Positions 11,361 to 21,101 of a stretch of 64,000 nt of DNA are shown piece after piece. This DNA comes from Larix kaempferi (Eukaryota; Streptophyta; Pinopsida; Pinales; Pinaceae), in assembly GCA_027924585.1 (NCBI GenBank), contig BSBM01000386.1:3172001-3236000 (forward strand), in the 5' to 3' direction. The translations under genes were made by a program, and so were the position numbers. Numbering within the stretch: the first letter of the stretch is position 1; each line of letters starts with the position of its first letter. The notes beneath the pieces were generated by a model, which saw only the letters and a list, made by a program, of their open reading frames with translations, was not told the DNA's origin and made no database searches.

Positions 11361-11510
11361 GCATCCAACATGATTCATACATACATAAATGATCCAACTG
11401 ATCATATCCAGCATCCAACATGATGCATACATACATAAATGATCCAACTGATCATATCCAGCATCCAACATGATGCGTACATACATAAATGATCCAACTG
11501 ATCATATCCA
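11361..11510 (-). repeat. 50-bp tandem repeat in element C, three copies
   Basis: Three exact-period copies start at 11361, 11411 and 11461 with GCATCCAACATGAT. They differ by single bases. Together with the other two arrays, nearly all of the element's 3' noncoding region is tandem repeats. Confidence 0.9.
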
Positions 11511-11620
11511 AGCAGAAACCAGAACATCATCCTGATGCCCATTATCCAGCGCTTACATCCACAGCCATGTGAAGGATCCTCCTTCCAACATGCTTGGAAT
11601 GGCTTCAGCAAATGTGTCCA

Positions 11621-12234
11621 TCACTTCTTCCTCGAAGTGTCCTTGATCTGAATAACACCAAGCCTCTCTCTGAAGTACTCAAACTTCACCCTGGCTAGTG
11701 GCTTCGTCAGCACATCTGCAATCTGCTCGTCCGTCGCAACATACAGGAGCTTCACAGCTCCTCTTTGCACCATATCCTTGATATAGTGATATTTGATCTC
11801 TATGTGTTTCATCCTGTCATGAAACAATGGGTTCTCGGACATCTTCACAGAACTCTGGTTATCATAGAAGATACCAGTAGCCTCCAACGGGAGATCAAAT
11901 AACTCAGACAGTAGCATCCGTAGCCATACTGCCTCACAACTAGCTGAATAGGCTGCAACATACTCTGCCTCACCTGTACTCAGTGCCATGTAGGACTGCT
12001 TCCTGCTAAACCATGAGATCACACCTGATCCCATACTGAAGCAACACCCAGATGTGCTCTTCCTGTCTGCAGCACTGCCAGCCCAATCTGAATCAACATA
12101 ACCCTGCAGGTTAAACTTTTGATTCACCTCCTACTTGAGCCCATAATCCATTGTACCCTTCAGGTACCTCAGAACATGCTTTACAGCAACCAGGTGAACA
12201 CTCCTCGGATCCGTCAGGAACTGGCTCAATGTGT
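11621..12234 (-). pseudogene. Element C copia RNase H and pol C-terminus
   Basis: A 168-codon stretch (11621-12127) contains copia RNase H hallmarks: GYVDSDWAG, DRKSTSGCCFSMGSG, ALSTGEAEYVAA, YDNQSSVKMSENPLFHDR and DEQIADVLTKPL. The catalytic Asp, Glu and Asp positions appear present. The upstream part to 12234 continues in frame with two stops. This is the best-preserved coding piece of the element; it ends at the normal copia pol C-terminus. Confidence 0.88.
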
Positions 12235-12850
12235 TCACAACAAATCAAATGTCTGGTCTCGTGTTCGTCAGGTACATCAATGACCCAATCATCTGACGAT
12301 ACATAGAGACATCAACCAGCTTAGATGAAGCATCACATAGAAGCTTCAGATTCGATGCCATAGGTGTGGCCATGGCCTTGCAATCCATCATCCCGAACCT
12401 CTTCAGGATCTCTACTGCATACTTCCCTTGTCCAAGGAAGATTCCTTCTGCACTCTGCCACACCTCTATGTCAAAAAAAAATAGTGCATCATCCCCAAGT
12501 TCTTCATCTCGAACTCGGTAGTAAGCTTCCGTTGCGTGTCGGTAATCAATCTATCTTCATCATACCAAGTTCTGCACATATATGATTTCCTATCATGTGT
12601 CTCAGAACCAAGTGGCTGCTCCACATACACTTCTTCTTCAACTACACCATTCAAGAAAGCTGTCTTGAATCCATCTGGTGTATCTTCTATTTCATCACTT
12701 TTATATTTCTCAATTCTGCCATCTGCAACATGCTTGATCTGATAGTTCCATTTGGAAGTCATAACAAACTTCCCTTCACGTCTTGGGACTACATCCCAAA
12801 CATCATTCTTCATGATCGACGGATCATGGCATTCCATTTCTTCATCCCAG
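12235..12850 (-). pseudogene. Element C copia RT remnants with core deletions
   Basis: Recognisable RT pieces in order: NDVWDVVPRREGK, SKWNYQIKHVADG, then a jump to FKTAFLNGVVEEEVYVEQP, then after YMCRTWYDEDRLIT another jump to KLTTEFEMKNLGMMHYF, and ILKRFGMMDCKAM. Two internal deletions remove the RVDYxETFAPV segment and the block containing the YVDD active site. RT is therefore absent as an enzyme. The element must be moved by a related autonomous copia. Confidence 0.8.
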
Positions 12851-15800
12851 ATCCTGGGAACTTCAATATCTTCAATAAATAAATTTGTTGCTGAAAAAAT
12901 GTTGTAGTTCTTCTTTTGTAGGAGATGGCATACGATCTTTCCTACACAACAAGTTAAATTGCATGATTAGAAAACATCTCATAGTTTTTCAGAACAAAAT
13001 CTTACACATAAATAAATATGTCATACAGTCATGCAATTATCTTAGCCAATGCTTCAATACAACATTTATCCATATCCCGTAACTTTCTAGATGCCTTCCA
13101 ATCTCTACCAGAACATTGTTAAGAGTGTGCACAACTCCCAACATGTCAGCAAAGAGGTTTCATTCTAGATAAGTAGCAATGGAATGTTGTACAGTGCCAT
13201 AGGCTACTTACCCATGCATATTAGTAGTATACTGTTCATTAATGTAATTATTCTAATATGCACAATACATATCCTAAGTCTAAGACCATGAGCATATACA
13301 TCATTGAACAATTTTATTTAAACAAACAAATATGTAAGAAATGATAATTAAAATACTTATCTTTGTTTGTTCGTTGGGTGGACTCCCTCTGAGTCTTCGC
13401 TTCCTTGTAGGAGCTGCTGGAGTCCTAATCTGAAGTAGCTTCTTCTACACCTTTCTGTTGTGGAATGTAGAGAGATGGACAACTCCCTCTGAATATCTGC
13501 ATCCTTGCATAAACCACTAGAGTGTACTCCCTCTTGATCTTTGTTTCCTGGATTACCTGTTCTTGAACTCATATTCATCCTTGGTCCCTATGCATGCTTA
13601 TTAGTATCATGAATGTGTTATCCTTGTGATATCATATAAAATCATACATTCATTAGTATACTATTAGAACACAATAATCGCAAGCATGTATAGTCATGAT
13701 CATTTCAAACAGAAATAATAAGCATTAGCATTCAAGGTTTATGTAGGATTCTTATGGTTAGTCAAATCATAAGAAACATAACATGTCTAAACCTATAATT
13801 ACTCAAACCTATGACTCTTCAGGTTAGTTGAATCATCAAACAAGATAAGAGATATAATATGCATAAAACCTGTGATTATTCAAACCTATACCTTCATGAT
13901 TCTTCTGGTTAGTCATATCATCAATTATGGTAAGAAACATAATATGCATACAACCATGATTATTCAAACCTATGACTTCATGAATAATCATTATCAACAA
14001 TAGTATAAGATCCTAACACAAGGTAGGATTCTATCTTGATATAGGAAAAACATACCTGGATTAGCATGCTAGCTATTTATGTCTAACATACTCACATGAT
14101 GTCTTCTTGTTCTTCTTCAATGACTTGTGCTAGTAACCTGTATATCTCATAGGTTAACTATTACAAAACCAAGTTATACATACCTCGTAAATGGATCTTC
14201 TATGAGATCCATGACAATGGATGAATCTTTGTCCTCATGTTATCATGATCATATGTTCTTGGACCAAAACATGATTTGTCTTTCTTGGTGTACCTTTCAT
14301 GTTAGTAGACAACATAAACCTCATACAACACCATAATGCATTAGTACAATCATAAGTGTCAACACCCTAACCAATGAATATCTTCTATCATACATTCATA
14401 ATTTTGTTAAGGTGATACGACAAATCTAAAATCAAAATTGTACTAACCGTAATAACATGAAGACAAACATACCATAAACTTAATCATGGACAAATATTGA
14501 AACATACCTCGATGAGTCATACCTGTCGAGATCGCTTGTAATCTTCTTATGTAAGGCCTTAGCCTCATCTCCCTCTGAAACAGGAACTTCTTCACTCATG
14601 CAGATGATCAATCCATCTTCTTCTAGGATTAACCCAATCCACTTGATTTGCAAGAACTGGACCTGGAGCTGGATATGGGTTTGTCAGAGAAACCCCAAAA
14701 ATTCAAACTTTGAATTTCAAACTTCCGAAAGGATAGAAATATGCGCCTTGATGAGTTGATCAAACTGGTATATTCAGAATTTGAAAACTGCAAAGTTTCA
14801 CTCCTCAATTTTGCCTTTGAAACTTCCGGATTCACTGGACGTGACCCTGAACTGGGTTTTGATGAAGCCCACTCTTTTGCCCCATCAAAAGTTTTGATCC
14901 AAAGCTCTAAGCTTCTATTTTTCTGAGGAGTTTCCAGCCGTGGTCACAGATTTTAAAAATTCCCATTTTTACAGAAGCCCTAATTTTCCACTTTTCTGAT
15001 CAAAGTCCCGAACTAGGGTCTAATCAAGCCCGGCCTTCTGCCCAACCAAAAATTTTGATCTTGGTCTCTAAATTTCTATTTTGATGAGTAGCATCCAGCC
15101 GTGGTCTCGGATTACAAAAATTCCAACTTTCTCCAAAGCCCTAAATTCCGGAAGCCATGAATGAAGGTACCAAAAAATAATTCTGTTTTGACAGAAATAT
15201 GTACCTGATTGTTTCTAGTGTAACTATGAAATTTTTGATCCACAGGGTCTGAAAATGTTTTCTGAGATAGCCTGGCCTGTTATATTTCCATCCTGACAGG
15301 TCTGACCTCAATTGGATTCTCTGAGAGAGAGTTATGTCAAATGTCGCAACGTGACCTGTTTTGGGATAAAACCGAAGAGTGAACTTGTACGGCGTGCCAC
15401 GTGTCACTGTTTGAACTTCAGCCTCTAAACAAATTTCTTGAGATAGCTCCGCATGTTATCTTTCCATCCTGATAGGTCTGACCTCAATTGGACTCTCTGA
15501 GAGAGAGTTATGCCAAGTGTCGCAACATGACCTGTCTATGGGATAATACAAGAGAGCGAACTTGTACGGCGTACCACGTGTCATTGGTTCAACTTCGGCC
15601 TCTGAAAACGTTTTCTGAGATAGTACAGACTGTGTAATACCTGTCACTTTTTACGAAATTTCATTTGGAGCTTCCTAGCCCAAGATATGACCTTTTTCCC
15701 AAGGTCACCTGATTTTGACTCAGATCTGGAAGAGGCAGAAACCCTATATTTCACAGATCATAAATCACAAAGTACAACGAATTAGAGGTTGTCCTTTGGA

Positions 15801-15973
15801 CACAAGGTACCTGGAGATTTAGTCTTCATCCTGTAACAATTTCAGATCCGAAAACTTCTCCAAAACGGATTTATAGCGAAAGTGCTACGATGACTGGTTT
15901 TTGCTATATCAAGCCCTAGCATCGTAAGTGCAACAAGTGTCATACATGCCATATAATGCCTTCTTTCAGGCTA
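12851..15973 (-). other. Element C 5' half: noncoding, repeat-rich, no gag
   Basis: About 3.1 kb between the primer binding site and the RT remnants shows no gag, protease or integrase. It is built from diverged duplications: roughly 100-bp units at 13735-13990, about 165-bp units at 14825-15153, and 176-bp units at 15248-15423 and 15424-15600 with a third partial copy. In copia elements gag and integrase should lie here, so they are either deleted or replaced. Confidence 0.7.
15248..15630 (-). repeat. 176-bp tandem duplication in element C leader
   Basis: Copies at 15248-15423 and 15424-15600, with the start of a third at 15601, share long blocks such as CTCTGAGAGAGAGTTATG. Divergence is about 15-20% by eye. 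Confidence 0.75.
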
Positions 15974-15985
15974 GCTCTGATACCA
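15974..15985 (-). promoter_or_regulatory. Element C primer binding site, initiator-Met tRNA type
   Basis: The minus strand reads TGGTATCAGAGC directly adjoining the 5' LTR. This is the standard copia sequence complementary to the 3' end of plant initiator methionine tRNA. Confidence 0.95.
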
Positions 15986-16635
15986 TGTTAAATTTTCTGA
16001 ATTTACTTCAATTTGATCTAGGATCTTAACTGAGAGAACAACATGTACAACATATCTACAGCATATCAATCATGGAGACAATCATGCAAGCACACAAGAG
16101 ACACAAAGATTTACTTGGGAAAAACCATAAAGGTGAAAAACCCCAATAACTTCCTCAGAGATAGATAGAGCAAAGATACAACCAACCAAGAGAGATAGCC
16201 ATAACCTAGCAGCAGATCCTCCTCCTCCATAAGTGCACCACTCCTCCTTGAGTGCATGTGTGAGAAGTGAGTGAGTAAATAGAGTGCCTCCCGCACTCTA
16301 TTTATACTTGACTTGACTTGCCTTTTTACCTAACTCATGTAGGCTCGAACTTAACCACATAACATAATGCTGAGTGGGCCGACCCCCAATAGGGTGGTCT
16401 AATAACCCTTTGACCCACATGGCCGACCCCCAATAGGGTGGTCTAATAACCCTTTGACCCACATGAATTATACGGGGCCGACCCCAAATAAGGTGGTCTA
16501 ATAACCCATCAAGTATAAGTTACGACACTTACAATATAAATGACGACACTTCCTTATAGAGGAATAATACCATCTCTATAGGAATACAATATACATATAT
16601 GTGAAATACATTCCGAAGTTACATATACATCAACA
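15986..16635 (-). repeat. Element C 5' LTR (right copy, 650 bp)
   Basis: Same ends as the left copy, with two copies of the 44-bp unit. The primer binding site abuts it at 15985 and CAATG follows at 16636. Confidence 0.95.
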
Positions 16636-16640
16636 CAATG

Positions 16641-17219
16641 CCCTGTGCGAGTCTCAACGATGCGATCAAGGTGTTGAAGTCGAGCATGTGAGAAACAACC
16701 ATTTGGAGAGGCACTGAGGACTCTTCTCGAAATGATTCGTAGGCACTCATCATAAATGGTGATGAGTCCAATACATAGGGACATCTAGGTCTATCCTCTG
16801 GAATAAATTTGGTTGTTGTCGACAGAGGGAGACCAGCAACTAACAAGGCAATGATGTTTCCTTTATAGGAGCACGAGGTGTAGAACTGAAGTGTGGTAGT
16901 ACTGATGGTAGGACTGACATACTTTTGGGGATGGGAAGTAACTGGGGTCATATAGTGGGTAGACTTAAACTTCCTTTGTTCAGAGCATGATGACATGGTT
17001 GACCTAGCAGCGTAGGAAACTGACTTGTAGGTGTGGGGATCATAGCTGTTAGGGACTGAAGGGTATGTATTGACTCTGGGGGGGTCAAGCTGATGGATGC
17101 TGTCAAGGGGTTCTCAGGGTGACATACTGCAGAATACTCTGAACAAAGGCGACCAAAATGGGGAAGCTGCCATATGAGTAGACGTGATATGTTGTGGCAC
17201 CGAGAAGCACCATTTGGGT
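16641..17219 (-). other. Element B 3' region proximal to the stem-loops
   Basis: This segment is the continuation of 8831-9434 across element C. A 125-codon open stretch on the minus strand (16619-16996) has a block (DRPRCPYVLDSSP) that is also readable in element A near 30955-31000 as DRPRCPYTLDSSP. The two differ there mainly at third codon positions. It may be a small extra ORF or just conserved noncoding DNA; no homology to a known protein is recognised. Confidence 0.45.
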
Positions 17220-17760
17220 CCTTCTTCGTAGTTTTAATGAGCTCCAAGAAGGGATAAAAGTGTGCTCTGAAATGGTACTGTCCTGTGGATTTTGTGAGCC
17301 CAGGACTGTTCATGCTCATTGGTGCTTTCATTTTTAAGGAGTCTGAAAACGATAAGAAGACTCTGCAGTGGTTATGATTACTGTCCTGTTGGTTTACGAG
17401 CCCAGGATGGTGATTGCTCGTGGTCGCTTTCATGTTTAGAGAGTCTGAAAGCGGTAAGTGGACTCCATTGGTGTTCTTTTTCGTGAGTTAGTCTCCAAGG
17501 CCCGAAAAAGCATAAAATGATGCAAATGGAGAACTCTTCTAGCCGATGTGACTAGAGTATTCCTTTTTCGTAATTAGTCTACAAGGTCCGGAAAAGGGGT
17601 AAACTTATACCAGGTAGACGCCCTTTCAGATACATTTAGCGAGCATGAAAGGAAGCAAGGTTGCTCGGTGATCTTTTCATTGCTTTAGGAGTCAGAAAAG
17701 AGCTTAACAGAAACTCCCTAAGTGCCTTTTTCGTAAAAGGGATGCTCGGCCCAAAAAAGG
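17220..17760 (-). other. Series of eight stem-loops in element B 3' region
   Basis: Eight short inverted repeats lie in 540 bp: 17220-17252, 17324-17350, 17425-17452, 17476-17510, 17562-17597, 17622-17652, 17672-17701 and 17725-17760. Stems are 7-9 bp, mostly perfect, and have the form CnTTTTC/GAAAAGn; loops are 12-24 nt. The same series, in the same order relative to transcription, occurs in element A at 30001-30541. At least one stem shows a compensatory pair change between A and B. These would fold in the RNA 3' untranslated region; the function is unknown. Confidence 0.65.
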
Positions 17761-17796
17761 GATAAAATTATACTGAACAAAAAGGGATTGATAATA

Positions 17797-18381
17797 GCGA
17801 GAAAATGTCTCAAGCATCATCATGAGTGCGGAAAACTGAATCCGGTGACATTAAGATTGTCAAAAAGGGGCAATGGCCAATGTGGTATGTAAACCGAGGC
17901 GACGAGGGGTCTCGGAAAAAATGCCCAAAAAATATGGAGGTGAAAGCGAGAAATGATCTCAAGCATCATCACGAGCGCGTAAAACTGAATCCGATGATAT
18001 AAGGCTTGTCAAAAACGGACGGCGGCCAATGTGGCACGTAAACCGAGGTGACAAGGGGGAATGGAAAAAAAATGCTCAAAAAATCAGGGCGTGAGAGCGA
18101 TAAATGATCTCAAGCATCATCACGAGCGCGGAAAATTGAATCCGGTGATATAAGTTTCGTAAAAAATGGACGACAGCCGATGTGGCATGCAAACCGAGGC
18201 GACGAGGGGGCATGGAAAAAATGCCCGAAACATCTGGGCGTGAGAGCGATAAATGATCTCAAGCATAATCACGAGCACGGAAAACTGAATCTGGCGATAT
18301 AAGTTTCGTTAAAAACGGACGACGACCGATGTGGCACGCAAATCGAGGTAACGAGGGTGTAAAAAAATGGTCAAAAAATGG
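17797..18381 (-). repeat. 150-bp tandem array in element B 3' region, about four units
   Basis: Units start with GCGA-AAATGATCTCAAGC-type cores at 17797, 17946, 18097 and 18246 (149, 151, 149 and about 136 bp). Element A has one recognisable equivalent near 29680-29800. Tandem repeats downstream of pol are known in Tat/Ogre-type elements and can seed satellite DNA. Confidence 0.88.
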
Positions 18382-18452
18382 ACCTGGTGAAACAGGAAAA
18401 GGAAAGAACTGTCATGAAGTTCAGTCATGGATGGTGGTGTCCATCCGATTTG

Positions 18453-19616
18453 CTATGGGTAAAATCGCTTGAGGTATAACCCGTTGCATGGGTTGCGGAG
18501 GGGGTTTCCTTTTGGATCGGTCAGAATGTATGCCCCCTGTCCGAGGCAAGTGTGTATAATATATGGGCCTTGCCACATGGACACAAACTTTCCTTTCCCG
18601 GTTTTGTCATGAGCCTGATTGTAGGCGAGGACAAGGTCCCCTTCAGTAAAAGTTCCTGGGTGGACATGTTTATCATAATTCAGTTTGGATCGGTGCTTGG
18701 CTGCTTCCATGGTTTGAAGGGTTGTGCGCCGATCTTCATCGGCCTGTTCCAGGAGTAGTAAGCGTTGCTCGATTGGAGAAGTGTCCGGTAGGAGTTCAAC
18801 GACCATTTGTAGGGTTGGGATCCGGCACTCAATGGGGAGGATGGATTCAACGCTGTGAACTAAGTGGAAAGGGGTAAAACCGGTGGCGGTTTTGGTTGAC
18901 GTGCGATATGCCCATAGTGCCGGGAACAACATGTGGTGCCAATTTGACTTGTGTTTGTCTACAGTGCACTGGAGGATGGTTTTTAAAATTTTTTTGATTT
19001 CCTCGACTTGGCCATTTCCTTGGGGGTAGTAAGCGGAGGAGAAATGGTGTTAAAATTTCAGTAAAGTTGATAGTTCTCTCCAGACGGCGTCTTCGAAGTG
19101 AGAGCCGTGGTCTGAGACGAGTTGCTTTGGCACTCCAAATCGAGCGATGGCATGGTTGAGAAAAAACCGTGCTGCGGTTTCGGCCTTGCAATTGTAGGTT
19201 GGCATGGCCTCCGCCCACTTGGTGAAGTAATCTACGGCCACAATGATGTGTTTGTGACCGCCGGCTGAAGTGGGATTGCAATCGAAGAAATCGATGGCCC
19301 ATTTGCAGAATGGTCCGGCAGTGACTACTGGATGAAGGGGGGCGGGTGGGGTTCTTGCTTTTGGGGCAAAAAGTTGGCAGTTTTTACAATGTTTGACTGC
19401 AGTGATGCAATCAGTAAATAATGAAGGCCAAAAGTAACCTGCGCGGATGATCTTTTGGGCGGTAGCCATGCCAGAGAAATGGCCTCCGCAGGCACCGCTA
19501 TGGAAATCATTAAGGACTTGTTCTGCCTTGCTATGGGATAGGCAGTGTCGTAGGATGGTATCAACGCCGCGTCGATAAAGTACATCCCCTAACAAGAGAT
19601 ATCGGGGGGCGTGGTG
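18453..19616 (-). pseudogene. Element B integrase
   Basis: The order on the minus strand is: zinc region (FHSGACGGHFSG, then CKNCQ), catalytic core with Asp in WAIDFF, Asp in VSDHGSHF and Glu in GNGQVEE, then a C-terminal segment ending GLYLKRFYP. The whole DDE triad is present. It is broken by one TAA stop at LLKF-stop-HHF (element A has Glu there) and preceded by a TGA where element A has Arg. No chromodomain is seen after the last conserved block. It would insert the cDNA copy into nuclear DNA; as it stands the domain is split. Confidence 0.88.
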
Positions 19617-20537
19617 TCATATACGACGGCGTCCGTCACGATCGATGTGGGGTATGAACTTCTGCGTGCGAAGGTATAACAAAATATCACCATACCATGG
19701 GTCATCAGACGAGATGATGAAAATGTGGTCGTCAGTTAGATCTGTTTTGATGGCCGGTGATGATGAAGAGGATGGGAGATTTGTGATGAGTTGAGCTAGT
19801 GCTAGGGCCTTGGTGCTCTTTGGGGTCTTAAAAGTAAGGTCGTACTCTTGTAGGGTAATTACCCATTTAGCTACGTGGCCTTGAAGAAGGCGACGTGTCA
19901 AGAGGTAAACCATAGGATTGGAGTTAGCTACGACTGTGGTGTGGCTTAGGAGGATATAATGTCTCAGCTTTTGCACTGAAAAAATGACGGCGAGGGCCAT
20001 CTTTTCTTCATGTGGGTATCGGAGGGGTGGGCCAGACAAGGTCTGGCTCACGTAGTAGATGACATGCTCTTGGAGAGCGTCATCTTCTTGTACAAGGACT
20101 CTAGATACAACGTGTTCGGATGCTGAAACATAGAGGATCAATTCTTTGTTGAAATCTGGAGGAGAAATCAATGGGGCATTTGTGAGTGCTTTCTTTAAAT
20201 CGGTGAAGGCTGTCTCTGCTTGTTGATCCCATATGAAACGGGTATGCAGACGTAGTAGTCGTAGGAAACCATGGACTGTTGTGGCATAGTCCGGGACAAA
20301 GCGACGGAGGAAGTTGGACCTCCCTTGCAGGCTTTGTAGTTGTCTTAATGTGCGGGGTGCTGGTAACTCTAGAATGGCTTGGACTTTTAAGGGGTCTATA
20401 GTGATGCTTTTTTTTGAGATAACAAACCCCAGTAGGCGACCTGATGTGACGCAAAAGACACACTTGAGGGGGTTCAAGCAGATGTTGTATTTCCAACAAC
20501 GCATGAAAACTTGTCGAAGGTCGTCTAAATGGTCAGA
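19617..20537 (-). pseudogene. Element B RNase H (ordinary gypsy type, catalytic residues missing)
   Basis: A 295-codon open stretch begins after an in-frame TGA near 20537 and covers the RT connection (PLKVQAILELPAPRTLRQLQ) and RNase H (LILYVSASEH, YYVSQTLSGPPLRYPHEEK, LRHYILL). In gypsy RNase H the first strand normally carries DxS and a later strand carries TDH; here they read YVSAS and VANSNP, so two expected Asp residues are absent. The Glu of EEK remains. Loss of these residues in the first RNase H is compatible with Tat elements that rely on a second RNase H, but B lacks that second domain. Confidence 0.82.
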
Positions 20538-21101
20538 TCACTTTTTGGATCGAGCTGTGAGGTCATCCAGGTAAACTTTTATGATCTTGTGGAGATCGTG
20601 GAAGCAATAAGTCATGGCGCGTTGTAAGGTGGCTCCAGCATTCTTGAGTCCAAAAGGCATGACGCGATAGGAGAAGGTGCCCCATGGGATGGTGAAAGCC
20701 GTCTTATACTGATCTTCTTTACGGATTTTTATTTGGTTGTATCCGGAGAAACCGTCCATAAAAGAAAGGACCTCGTGTCCTGCGCATTCATTGATTAGTT
20801 GGTCAATGAAAGGTGTGGGGAAGTTGTCCTTGGGACAAGCGAGATTGAGGTCTCGGAAATCAGTACAAACGCGTATAGTGCCCACTTTTTTGTTTACTGG
20901 TACTGGGTTTGAAACCCAAGTGGTGTAGGCAATAAGATATATGAATCCTGCTTTTTGGAGTTTTTCAATCTCAACTTTAACAGCTGGGAGTTTGGACAGG
21001 TGAATGGGTCGTTGTTTTTGTCGGACAGGAGTCACTTGTGGCCACGTGTCGATGTGATGTTCCACAATTTTGGGATCGAGGCCGGGCATCTCGGTGTAAG
21101 A
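20538..21101 (-). pseudogene. pol: Element B reverse transcriptase
   Basis: The 183-codon stretch has all RT blocks: RPIHLSKLPAVKVEIEKLQ, TTWVSNPVPVNK, CTDFRDLNLACPKDNFPTP, SFMDGFSGYNQIKI, TAFTIPWGTFSYRVMPFGL, KNAGATLQRAM and the catalytic VYLDDLTARSK. The YxDD is intact. Wording is Tat-like. A TAG precedes it (FA-stop-SYTEMPG, where Tat elements normally have Trp) and a TGA follows at the end of the palm. Both are single-base changes, so RT was probably active in a recent ancestor. Confidence 0.9.

Larger units (their letters stand above)
9440..16635 (-). mobile_element. Element C: defective Ty1/copia retrotransposon, nested in B
   Basis: Bounded by LTRs 9440-10133 and 15986-16635 with a 5-bp duplication CAATG (9435-9439 and 16636-16640). 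Transcription is on the minus strand: a perfect initiator-Met primer binding site lies at 15974-15985 and a polypurine tract at 10134-10142. The 7.2-kb element retains only fragments of the pol 3' half (RT remnants and RNase H). No gag, protease or integrase is recognisable; the 5' half is noncoding repeats. LTRs differ by about 1-1.5% by hand count apart from a repeat-number change, so transposition was recent and must have been helped in trans. Confidence 0.93.

Noticed and set aside
10393-11510. Tandem arrays in element C as a CRISPR array
   Set aside because: Repeats are directly adjacent with no unique spacers, unit lengths vary, and the context is a plant retrotransposon.
16948-17433. 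161-codon minus-strand open stretch in element B as a new protein
   Set aside because: Overlaps the stem-loop series; the matching part of element A has no corresponding open frame.
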